Part shown: positions 31,715 through 42,196 of the stretch, one piece after another
Layout: each line of letters begins with the position of its first letter
Numbering within the stretch: the first letter of the stretch is position 1
DNA from: Zopfochytrium polystomum
Lineage: Eukaryota; Chytridiomycota; Chytridiomycetes; Chytridiales; Chytridiaceae
Assembly (NCBI GenBank): GCA_025765615.1
Contig: JAIVFJ010000102.1
Span: 167,855 to 231,854, forward strand
Direction of reading: 5' to 3'
DNA: 64,000 bases
Program-made: the position numbers and the translations under genes
Notes under the pieces: model-generated
The model's input: the letters and a program-made list of their open reading frames with translations, nothing else
What the model was told of the DNA's origin: nothing
The model's database searches: none

Positions 31715-31737
31715 GGGGGGGGGGGGGGGGGGGGGGG
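31715..31737 (+). repeat. 23-base G homopolymer
   Basis: An unbroken run of G beside the TC satellite. Such a run can form G-quadruplex and is prone to length error in sequencing. Confidence 0.9.
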
Positions 31738-31799
31738 TTAATTTTTTGTCTTTAATGCCCAACTAAAACTCGGCGGAAAAATTGGAAAAGGAAGGAGCT

Positions 31800-32660
31800 C
31801 AATGCGTTGTCTGTCTATCAGATTGTCTGTCTACCTCCCTGTCTGTAGGACTGGCAGTCAGTGGGCTGTCTGTCTCTCTGTCTGTCTCTCTATCTCATTG
31901 CTCTGTCTCTCTCTCTCTGTCTCTCTGCCTCTGTCTCTCACTCTGTCTCTCTGTCTCTCTTTCTCTGTTTCTCTCCCTGTCTCTCTCTCCTCTTCCTCTC
32001 TCTCTCTCTCTCCCTGTCTTGCTCTGCCTCTTTCTCCCTCTCTCTCTCCCTGTCTCTCTCCCTCTCTCCCTCTCTCACTCACTCTCTCTCTCTCCCTGTT
32101 TCTCTCTCTCCCTGTCTGTAGGATTGGCAGTCAAAGGGCTGTCTGTCTCTCTATTGCTTCGCTCTCTCTCGCTGTCTCTCCTTCTCTGTTTCTCTCCCTG
32201 TCTCTCTGTCTCTCACTCTGTCTCTCTCTCTCTCCCTGTTTCTCTCTCTCCCTCTCCCACTCCCGCTCTCTCTCCTTCTCTCTCTCTCTCTCTCTCTGTC
32301 TCTCTCCCTCTCCCTCACTCTCTGGGACTGACAGTCACAGGCTGTCTGTCTCTCCATCTCTTCGCTCTGTCGCTCTCTCTCTCTCTCTGTCCCTGTCTTT
32401 CTGTCTCTCACTCTCTCTCGCTCCCTGTCACACACACACACCCTATCTCTCTCTCTCCTCTCTTTCAAGCGGGGGGGTTGAGGGGGGGCTCAGGGGGCGG
32501 GAGTCCCATGACTCAAAAACATATTTTCCTCTGTCTCTCTGTCTCTTCCTTATCTCTCTATCTGTTTCACTGTCTCTGTCTCTGTCCCTCCCTGCAGTTC
32601 TTGGTTACTTTCTTGCTTGGGGGTTGGGCGACTCTGACCATCTCGTTTGAGGGAGACCAA
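31800..32660. repeat. TC/TCTG-rich satellite with embedded GGCAGTCA motif
   Basis: About 850 bases of CTCTGTCTCTCCCT-type sequence. The long ORFs through it are artefacts of the repeat. A less simple motif, (G)GCAGTCA followed by GGGCTGTCTGTCTCT, recurs at 31853, 32126 and 32330 and, outside the block, near 32939 and 32985, with weaker copies near 32911, 34371 and 34425. Confidence 0.85.
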
Positions 32661-34427
32661 CCCATCTGATAAGGCAGCTGCAAGCAACTCGACGCAACCA
32701 CAGGAAGGTGTCAGGATAGACAAGTGAGGAGTCTCTTTCTCTCTCTCTATCTCTCTTGATCAATTGAGCAGGGGTGGAGGGGGTTGGGGAGCCCCCTGAC
32801 TGAAAAACAACCAAGCTTCTCTCTCCCTCCCTCCCTCCCTCCCGACCTCTCTCTCTCGCTCTCTCTCTTTTGCATTTCAATCATGCTCTAAAAAACTAAA
32901 AATGGAACGAAGTCAACAGGCTGTCTGTCTATAAGAGTGGCAGTCAATGTGTTGTCTGTCCATCTCCCTATCTCTGGGAGTAGCAGTCAATGGGCTGTGT
33001 GTCTCGATATCTATCTCTCTGTCTCTTTGCAGTCTGTGCCTTAACAGGCACTGTAGGGTACCTCTTCAAAACACTCCCTCCGTCTGTCTCCTTCTGAAGC
33101 AAGCTGCTCTACTCAAGGGACCAAAGTGTGCATCAGTGTCTCCAACTTTGTGTGAATGTTGCTTTTCCCCTTCTTTGAAGATTTGCAACCAACCCAAAAG
33201 GAGACCCCTCTATGAGATCTCCTCTTCATCTTCAGGGGCTCATCTATAGTCTAGTGGCAGAAGGGATAAGACAAGTCTTTAAGATGGGAAGCTCCTGGTT
33301 ATTAGCAGAGCCAGTACCCTGGATTCAGCTCAAACTCAACAAAGATGGATGATGTGGTTCAATTCTGTCTTTATTCAAGGACAGCTATACCAAGTGGAGT
33401 TGCTCAATGAAGAGTACCCCACAGGCCCCAGGTTCAAGCCCTGACTATCCAACATGGTGACCAACAGGCAGCAGTTCAACAAGGGGATGCCCTAAGGCAG
33501 TATGGCATCTGCCAGTATCACAGAGACAGAGCTCAATGTGAGAACCAACCAGGTAGGGGAAGGAAGAGAAAGGAAAGGGAAGGAAACCTCACCCCAGCTT
33601 GGCATACAACACACTGGCCTGGGGAAATCATACCTCTACTAGCTTGGTCTGGTAGCACTGGCCTAAGGGGACTCCATCCCCAGCTTGGTCTGGAAGCACT
33701 GGCCTGGGGAGAAACACCAAAGAGGAAAGAAAAGGATTGGTTGTTACCTAGGTAGGATTTATTGAGAGAGAGTAGATATATATAGAACAAAGGAGGGGAG
33801 AGAGGGAGTATTTATAGGAAAGGGGAGGAGAGAAAAAAGGAAAGAAGGAAGAAAGAAAGAAAAGAGAAAAAGGGAAAGACATAACAAAAGGAGAAAATGA
33901 AAGAAAGAACAAGTTGGAAGGGTGAATCACTCTTTCAGCCACACCCCCCCTCCACCCAGTGTCTCTCCTGCCTCCAAATTTGGGGTGAACATAATTTGAG
34001 GCTTTGAGGCCACATCAGTGCAGGGACAGTGGTTTGAAAGGTGGGAAAATGAGAGAAAAAGGAAAATGAGTAAAAATAAGAATGAATAGGATGAATGAGG
34101 GGTGTGCCCCTTGTGCTTAGGCCCATTCAGCACAAGGAACACAGGATGCTCTTTTATAGTGATAAACACTAGAGCCCGTGAGGGATGTGATGAATGGTAA
34201 TAAAAAATAAATATGGGGGGCCAATATAATGACATAGTCACAACTGGGGAAGAGCTTTTAGGGAGACCCCAGTTAAGACCATGATCAGTGAGATTAGGAA
34301 TCTCACACCTCCTTGGGGTCACTGGGAGGAGGAGCCAACTGAAATGATATATTGGTTAATGATTTGCAAAGTCAATGGGCTGTTGTCTATCTAACAATCA
34401 ATGACTGCCTATTTGTTTGAACTAAAG
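32661..34427. other. Intergenic stretch, no gene seen
   Basis: Low-complexity purine or pyrimidine runs (32815-32870, 33780-33910) and scattered degenerate copies of the satellite motif. Short ORFs show no known domain. A phrase containing CAGCTTGGTCTGG(T/A)AGCACTGGCCT is repeated near 33640 and 33680. Confidence 0.5.
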
Positions 34428-34850
34428 TCAACGGGCTGTTTGTGTTTCATACCCAAAGCGTTGAATCACTGTGGTGAGAAGAGAGTCATCCTCCAAATTC
34501 TCAGCTTCGACTTTCAAACTCTCTCCTGTTTGAACGACCAAATCCACAAACTTGCCCAGCTCCAAGTCACTGATTGGGCGTGAGAGAAAAGCTCCTGCCG
34601 CGTCAATTACCACTTTCCTGAAGAGATAATCCATGCCTCAAAGCGAAAAGTCTTTTCAATGTTCAAGAGGGCGTAAATACATTGTTCTGGCCAATTCAGC
34701 GATTTCGACACTCGTTTCTAAGAAATTAGATTCGTTTTCTACTGAAACCCCCCTTCCCTCCTTCCCAAGAACCTCCTGTAAATACAAGCCCCAGCTGCCC
34801 TTCATCAGGATGGACTCTCAAATTTTGAGCATGCTCACCGCAAAGGTGGG
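34428..34850 (-). pseudogene. Coding-like stretch of unknown function with in-frame TGA codons
   Basis: One minus-strand frame reads as natural protein: ESILMKGSWGLYLQEVLGKE, then SVEIAELARTMYLRPLEH, then (after TGA, six codons, TGA) MDYLFRKVVIDAAGAFLSRP and LELGKFVDLVVQTGESL to a stop at 34428. A third TGA precedes ESILMKG. No GT-AG intron explains the two TGAs near 34640-34660. It lies downstream of the NF-X1 gene's stop. I do not recognise the family. A pseudogene is simplest; alternatives are an unusual intron or sequencing error. Confidence 0.4.
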
Positions 34851-35133
34851 AAAATGTGGCAATATTTGAAAAGAACTTGGTCATATTTCCATTTGCTACG
34901 ACAGTTTCCGGTTTTAGGGAGGGAATGGTTCAGATTACAGCAGTTTTCTGAATGCTTGTTTTTCTCAACACAGCGAAACAGTCTCTGGCTAGAGAGGTAT
35001 CTTTACCTTGTATAATGGCCACTTGCACAATTATTTCATTTTGTTGTTCTTTATTTGGATCGCAAAACGCTTCCAATTTCCCGATAGCAAAGAAAGCAGA
35101 GGGAAAGAAAAGGAATATACTAAACAATAATCA

Positions 35134-38100
35134 TCAGCTCTTCTCGACGCCCTCTATGTCATCTGCCGCATCGCTCGCCGCCTCATCCCCCGCGTCGTTC
35201 GCAGCGCCAATCACTGCGCCGCCGTCCCCGTCTCCGTCGGCCGACGACACTGTCGACGACATCAGCTCCTCCCAGCTCTCCGGGACGACCTCTTCCGCAA
35301 CCATCAAGCTCTCCTTCCCCTTCTTCTTGAGCTTGCCGCCAAGCCCAGAGTCGTCCCGAACCGTCGCTAAGACCCCAAAAGCCCCGGTGGAAAACGCGCT
35401 TCCGGCACCGGCGGCGGCGGCGGCGCTCTTCTTTCTGGCGTTATTCGCGTTCGCCGTCAAAGCAGTTAGCTCCTCTGCCTCCGCTCGTCGGAGCAGAACC
35501 TTGCCCTCGGCAGTGACCCAGCAGCACCGCACGCCGCGGCACCACGGGCCGAGCTTGTCCCGCACCTCCGATTCTCGCTTGACCAGCAGCGCCTCTGCGT
35601 CTTCAACCTTCATCCGCCTGGCGCTCGATACTTGAATGATGCAGTCCAGACCCGGGGCCGGCGACTCTCCGACCGACGGCGCGAAGGACGAGGACGGAGT
35701 GTCTGTTGGCGGTTGGTCCACGATCCACGTGCAGGTGATTCCGCTTCCGAGAATGGGTTCCAAAAAGATCTTGAGGTCCCTCTCGTCGATTCCTTCTTGC
35801 AGTCCAATGACTTGCAGTGCGTTGATGGCATCACCTCCGCTGCTGTGACTGGACGCGCCTGACGCATGGCCGCTGGGCGTAGAAGAGGCGGCCATTGCTT
35901 GAAGTGCTGAGGACGCTGCAGCAATGGCTGTATAGTTCACTGCAACCACACTCACGGGCCGAGCGGGCACAGCGGGGGCTTTGGCAGCGGTTTTCCTAAT
36001 GATAACCGACGCTTGGCCACGCTCCGCGTCCAGCACGTCTGCCACGAGCTTATAGAACGGAGCGACGAGTCGAACAAACTGTGTTCCCGCCGGTTTAAGG
36101 CGCATAAAGTGATGCGCACGCCTTGAAGGGTCTTTAACAAATTCCGCGAGGGTTTGCTCGATGCTCCGGGTCCACGTCGGATTCATGTAAGCATGGCGTA
36201 ACAGAAAAGCGTCGTATCCCTCTTCATTTCCTGGAACGACCACAGACGAAGAGGTGCCATCGTCTTTTGAAGTTGCTGAAATGGGTAACGTACCAGACAA
36301 AGTAGTCGGGGTGGTGATATCAAAAGCCTCAGCAAGCTTCCGATTTCGTTCCAAGAGAGCGCACGTGTCGTCACATTGTAGGTTGGGTCCCCCCTGTCTT
36401 CCCATAGACTCTTTCCATGCACTGCACAGAAAATCGTTCTTTTTGTTTCGGCATTTGCAGGTCTCTTCCATCGGAAACTTGCAAGGTTTTTCTTCAGTGC
36501 AGAAGGAAGTCCCGTGGCATGGAAACGCGCAACTGTACCAAAGTGAAAAAAGAAATGAGTCGCAAGCGCAAACAGCGAAACCCTTGTCCAACTTACGTGT
36601 GTCCGCACATCGGCCGAATATTTCCGCATTTCTCCATGCACCTGTGAGTTTCGCTTATGCAAGGCCCAGAGTGGCAAGACCTTGAACGAGAAAATGTTAA
36701 GGAAAGCATTTTCTAAACAGAAATTGTTACCTCTTGCACTTGTGTCCGCAGCCATCGAGGACCTTAAGACAGGGTTCACCGCACGAGGGAGCGCCTTGCC
36801 GAGAGCATGGTATGTTTTTCATGGTTTTCCTCCCACAAGCACTATATGACACGCGGAAAAATGCGGTAAGCACTGGAGAGTCAGGAAGAGCGCGTTCAAT
36901 CAAAAGAATCACCATTGTCTGTCGACAAAAATCACGCACGGTGGGCACGATTCAGAGTCTGGGTGGCAGTTGTGGGTACTATAGGAGACATGACCGCAAG
37001 GCAGCTCTCGCACGCAAGGATGAAGGCACTTGGGAGGCGGTGTACCACATGGGATGGGTGGGAGAACGACTGTGCGGCCACAGTGGCACAACAGCTCGTC
37101 AAAGGAGACTCCTTCAAAGCAGTCATGGCACCGTCCAGGGTGACCGCAAGACATCGTGCAGTTGTGCCGTCCGCACTAAGTTGTAATGTCAGGACGATCA
37201 CGTCAACGACGGAAATTTTAGCAAGTCTACAACCTTCAAGACCTTGGCGCAAAGTAAATCGCACTGATGTGAGTTGCCGATCGGGCAGCACATCTCGCCA
37301 CACTGATGCCTCTTGCACAATCTTTGCTTTTTGCAAATAGTTTCGCAAACAGGAGCGATGTAGCCGCCAGTCTTGCTATCCCGCTCTATTTCCGAGCAAA
37401 TCGCCCTAGACTCGGTCTTTCCGCATCGGCATTTCAAAGTAACTTGAAGTTTGCATGGAGGGCACGGTCCAGTGTGACACCGCTGAGAACAGTTGTGGCG
37501 ACAAGAAAGTCTGCTCAAAATCATGAATTAATTCAACAGAATCGAATTATTCGCCAAAATCTCAACTGCTTTGAGCAAAGATTATTGCATGTTGGAATGT
37601 CGCTGGTGCAGTTCACTCGCTGCTCGGTCCCCAGCAGTTCGTGGAGCCGCTTGGATCCGCAAGGGCAAGTTTTGACAACTGTTGGATCGTACGGGCACTC
37701 TACCGTGTGCTCCGCTGGGTCGTGGCAGTCGCGTTCGCACCGATGGTGACCGCATGCAAAATCAAAGCCGCATTTCGCGTTGCAAGAGAAAGGGACAAAG
37801 TCCTCCCCGCACGGAGTGGTCTTTGAGGCCTTTCCGCAAAGGCAGTGATGATCCGAGGTGACTTCGCAAGGTTTGCAGGGGCCAGCATGGCACAGGTCCG
37901 CACAAAAGTGTAGGCCGCAAGAGAGTGGCTGTCCGCATTCCTTGTTTATTTATTCATTTTTTTTTTTGTTTGGTTCGTCGCGTCAAAAAGCACCGTCAGA
38001 AAATGAAAAGTGATAACTGCAAACTCACTTCATGGCACGAGGGATCAAAGTCTGCTGACAGCATTTCACTGCACCGAACCAGGAATTGGGTGCGCCCACA

Positions 38101-39529
38101 GTGGCAAGGTATGGCGGGCGCCATTGACTCGCAAGGCTTGCAAGGCCCCGGGTGGCAAGTGAGAGTGCATTTGTGAATGCACGACAGTTCTTTCAAGCAC
38201 GGGTTCCCGCAACTGTGAGGAACGAGGTAGCGATTGAAGGGGACGTCGTCGAGTTTAGTGCAGAAACAACTCGGTCGCGGAGACTGCTTGTAAGGATTCT
38301 GGCAGCCTGGACACCGCCACACTCCAGACGGGGACTGGGCATTCTCCGTTCCCGTAGTGGTTTCGCGAGCAGACTTTTGGCTCCATTCCCGAATACACTG
38401 TCATACGAGGCCGTCGATCAGTCGAGTGCGGAGAAGCGGAACCAGAAGGAATGAGCCCACAATACAAGCACACACACACACACACACACACACACTAACA
38501 CGAATACGCATGCTCACTTACTTCAAAGTGAAAGACGGCAAAGCAGCTATCGTTGCATGCCCAAATCTTGTCTTTGGTCTTGACGGTATCGTAGCAGATC
38601 ATGCACTCGTAGGTCGAGTTGGAGAGGCCCATCGATAGCGACGCCATCAAGTCCTCCGCCTCCTTCAGGGTTGCCAAAAAGTCCTTCGCCGGTCTTGCAT
38701 CGGCGGACCGACTTCGCCGCCGGTCCTGCCGGCGCGGCGCTCGGTTCCCCGCGTTTCCGGGTTGCTGCCCTCCGCCGGATCGCGCGTTCTGGCCGCGATG
38801 CTGGCGGGGAGGGCGAGACGGCAGGTGGGAGTTTGCCGAACCGCCGCCGCCGCCGCCCCCGGTGCGGCGGGGGTGGGGGCTGTGCGACGGGGACTCGTCG
38901 CGACGAACGTCCTGCGACGCCGGCTGCGGCTGCGCCGACCTTCCGCCCGAACTAAGGAAGAGCTCCTGCTGCCAAGTGAGGCCGCCCTGGTCCGCCACCC
39001 GCGGAGGCTCCTGCTGGCCATTGTTGAGGGCTCCGTTCCGGCCTCCTCCACCTCTGCCTTGACGGGGGCCTCGTCCGCCCCCGGCCCCGCTGCCGCCGCC
39101 GCCGCCCCCACTTTGTCGGCTTTGCCCACGATCCGGGCGAAAACCAGCGGCCGACTCAGAGGGCGAGGTGCCTCCTTGCGATGTGCCCTGAGACGCCGAA
39201 GGGCGGCTGCGGTGCTGCTGCTGCTGCCCTCCACCTGCATTGTTGTTGTTGTTGCGTGGAGGGCGAGGCGGCCGCGGAGTCGGATCGTTGTTGTTGTTGT
39301 TGTTGGTAGTGGTGGTGGTGGTGGTGGTGTTGGTGCCGTTGTGGCCGCGCGGAGCAGCACCAGCAGCCGAACCGGCAGCAGCCCCACGATGGCTATTATG
39401 GTGGTGATTACTCCGGCGAGTCGTCTGGCGCGCGTGAGGAGTGTTGGGCAGAGGGTCGGCGGGCACGGCCGACGCCGACGGCGACGCTGTCGAGGACAAC
39501 GAGGTAGTGGTGCCTGCTGCTGCTTGCAT
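35134..39529 (-). CDS. FAP1: NF-X1/FAP1-type zinc-finger protein (RING, NF-X1 fingers, R3H-like)
   Basis: Minus-strand multi-exon gene. Exon 1 (38522-39529) starts at an ATG (MQAAAGTTTSLSS), has a low-complexity Ser/Pro/Asn/Gly/Arg-rich N-terminus and ends in the first half of a RING finger (YECMICYDTVKTKDKIWACN). Later exons finish it (WRCPGCQNPY) and carry NF-X1 repeats with the C-H-x-G-x-C-x-x-C pattern (CNHKCTLTCHPGPC type: here CIHKCTLTCHPGPCKPC near 38150, and CSQRCHTGPCPPCKLQ near 37480). The last large exon (from about 36600) ends the finger region (CKCRNKKNDFLC) and continues through an R3H-like segment (FVKDPSRRAHHFMRLKPAG) to an acidic tail. NF-X1/FAP1 proteins are nuclear transcription regulators and putative E3 ligases; yeast Fap1 binds FKBP12. 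The His expected in the R3H motif appears to be Arg. Internal exon limits are approximate. Confidence 0.85.
38469..38494. repeat. CA microsatellite
   Basis: A CA dinucleotide run just inside the first intron of the NF-X1 gene. Confidence 0.9.
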
Positions 39530-39833
39530 TGGGCCTTTTTGTTTTCTTTTTTTTGTTCTTTTTGTTTTTGTTTTCTTCTTCCTTTTTTTTCTGGTTTTAT
39601 TTCCCTTTATTATTTTCTGTAATGCATAAATAAACATTATTTAAATGTTATCCTCCGAAAATATTTCCGGAAACAACGACCACAATCGGAAGCAACTTAG
39701 CCCCGATCGTCTTCTCCTTGCGATTCACAAACACGTTTCGAAAACAAAAGGTCGGGCCTCGCTCGCTGAGGCTGAGGCTGAGAGGTCACCACAAGCTCAC
39801 AACAGCAAAGTATGCACTGAGCTGCGCGCTATT

Positions 39834-40070
39834 TTACTGCTGACAAATTTCGCAAAAAGGACCGTTGCTTGGGGGGTGAAGAAACTGGTGGATAAGTCCA
39901 TGAACATCTTTTGGACAAAGCCCTCTGCCCAGTGGCTTGAAGTTCCACCTCGTCGTGCCGATGCGAACTGCTGTTGCAACTTGCAGGAGGGGGTGCCCAC
40001 CCTTCTTGCCCAGCAGTTCGTACCCCGAAGCATTCGGATGCACCAGGTGTTCGAGGTCACATGTTGGACA
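39834..40070 (-). CDS. Small cysteine-containing coding-like fragment, unknown
   Basis: A minus-strand frame opens with CPTCDLEHLVHPNASGYELL near 40070 and ends GPFCEICQQ and a stop at 39834. Two CxxC pairs about 65 residues apart could bind zinc. It starts directly against T/A homopolymers (40070-40100) that would be an intron or promoter on this strand; no clear start codon. It lies head-on upstream of the NF-X1 gene start. It could be the last exon of an unrecognised gene or chance. Confidence 0.3.
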   Translation of the reverse strand, partial: CPTCDLEHLVHPNASGYELLGKKGGHPLLQVATAVRIGTTRWNFKPLGRGLCPKDVHGLIHQFLHPPSNGPFCEICQQ

Positions 40071-40429
40071 AAAAAAAAAAAAAAAAACAAAAAAAAAAAA
40101 AGCTGATAAGATTCAATTCGGTCGGAATTGTTGAATGGTTCGTGATTTCCCACTATTCACACCTGATCTACATTGGATTTGGCACAAATTCGACGGAAAA
40201 AAAATGGTCAATTTGCGGAATTCAAAGGTCTGTTAGGTGCAGGAACTTTCCATTTGCATTCGCGGCAGTCGAACTGAATCGAATTGAGTCCGGAATTACC
40301 AGTTGGTTCATGGCGGACCCTCTCCCGCTGAGTATATTTGAGATATTGAGTCTTCCTAGTTATCCTCTCCAATCCTTACTTGACGCCAATGGCCTTGGAA
40401 CAAACTTCATCCGAGCGGTATTGGCCCCA

Positions 40430-40552
40430 AGCTGAAAGGCCAGATCTCCTGTTGGATTGAAGTCTCTCCGAACTGAACCCATCTAGCCAGATTGGAAACA
40501 GGTGTAATATTCGACGAGCCTTCAATCCAATAGGAGATCTGGCCTTTGAGCT
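40430..40552. repeat. 33-bp inverted repeat with 57-bp spacer
   Basis: Left arm 40430-40462 (AGCTGAAAGGCCAGATCTCC...) and right arm 40520-40552 are reverse complements with two mismatches in 33. The spacer has no obvious motif. It may be a small foldback element or a hairpin RNA. Confidence 0.8.
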
Positions 40553-42196
40553 CCTCACATTCTGTAACCTCTCGCACTGTCGTTTTGTCGAGCCGTGGTT
40601 TGTAGATAGATGGAGAGCACTTGGTGACTACTAGTCCGTTATGGAGGGTGGATTAAGGTTCAGGCTTACATGCCCTGTCTTGTTAAATGCCATTGCTAGA
40701 AACTTGTAAGTGACGCAAGGGAACCCACGTTCGCCTCTGTTATCCCCGGCATGCCGTTGTAGGCGTTATTGATTATCTTCTCTGAGATAAGCCGGTTGGG
40801 ATCAGGATTCTTTTTGTTCTTGGGCTTTATAAATAATACACAATCAGCTAAACCAATATAGGGGCTTGTCCGTTGATGCCATCTTTTCCATAAAGCACCG
40901 TTACGTCACCTGTTTCAGTCGCCGACTTGACCTTTGTATTGTTTCTGTGAATCATGCAAAACACCAGCCAACTAAGAGCAAAAAGGCGCCTACCAAACCA
41001 AATCGACTGTGGAGAACCTAACTTGCATTGAAGCGTGGGGAAAATCAAAAGGCCTCTATAGGTATATTCATTGACATGTTCCATGCTCAACTTCGCATTG
41101 GTGCAGTTGTTGAAGCTAAGATGAGATATTTGTTACTTGAGGCGGGAGGAGTTGCGGCATTTCTTACATCTCGCTCATGAACCGGACTGTTCCAACCATC
41201 ACACTTCTCTCCGGGAGGGGTGCGCTGGATGCCGCAGTCACGTCGTCGGGGGGATACGTCAGTTGATAATGCCTTTTCAGTCCACTCCTAACAACTTCCC
41301 AAACGTCACTGAACGCGCTTAGACTGATTCAACTCACCTTCCTCTTTCGTTAGCAAAAACTATTGTACATAGTATTACATTCGAGAAGGACTTTAGCCGT
41401 CCCGGACGATGCGTCGACGCCAGGCAATAATGTAGGATCCTCTTCATCGCTGTTGCCATCCCCTCCAAGCGAATCACTGTCCTCCGAGTCGATCTGGGTA
41501 TAATTGTTATGGTTGCGCAATAAATTCACGGACAGGCCATGTTAAGTCCCACGACTCAGCAGCCGCATCATTGAAAGCTGTTGTCATTCTCAGACGGCTG
41601 CGGAAGGGTGGGGTTAGGAAAGAAGCTCGCTTCTAGCACGGGCTATTCAAACATACTTCGCAGCTCTCACGTACGTCGTTCCACAACGCATCATTGCCCG
41701 AAACAAGCGTTAGAGGTGCAAATAGCTCAAACCACAGAGAGAGCCGAAATGTCACAAGCAAAACCGTCGTGACCCTACTATGCCGGACAGACTCATATTT
41801 TGCACTATAAAGTAGCGCGTCCAGAAGATCTTGACGGACGCGAGGGACGGCGGGCGCCCCTTGCCCCTTGCTGGCGTGCAGAAGCGCGTCGGCAAAAAGC
41901 GTATGTGGGTCGGACAAACGCGCGCAGCCCGCCAGTGTTGTCCGAACGGAACAGGTTCACCAGGGATTGCCGGGTTGCTGTTGTTGTTCCCTTGGTTAGA
42001 ATTTCAGGTTGCGAGAGAAAACGCAAACACAGAACCAAACGCGAAAGAATGAAGAAGAAAAAAAAAAATTTAGAAAAAAAAAGAAAAAAAAGGCATAAGC
42101 CAACAAAACAAGCGCAAACCACATGTGCATGTACCCTTTTTTTTTTTTTTATTCAGTTCGCCCCAAAAATGCCTTCCCGCCCCTATTCATCCCACA
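40553..42196. other. Intergenic stretch between the inverted repeat and PNKP, no gene seen
   Basis: Only short ORFs (the longest is 153 codons at 41800-42261 and runs through A-rich sequence) with no recognisable domain. A and T homopolymers near 42057-42090 and 42137-42150 lie at the 3' side of the PNKP gene. Confidence 0.5.

Noticed and set aside
11030..32660. Possible CRISPR-like arrays in repeat-rich stretches
   Set aside because: Repeats are simple dinucleotide or pyrimidine tracts or LTR-internal repeats; no regular repeat-spacer pattern, and the genome is eukaryotic.
31782..32669. Two long overlapping plus-strand ORFs (295 and 282 codons) made of Ser-Leu repeats
   Set aside because: They are open only because CT-rich repeats lack stops in several frames; no domain or start context.
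38762..39622. Plus-strand ORF of 286 codons opposite the NF-X1 first exon
   Set aside because: Arises from GC-rich low-complexity sequence on the other strand; no domain.
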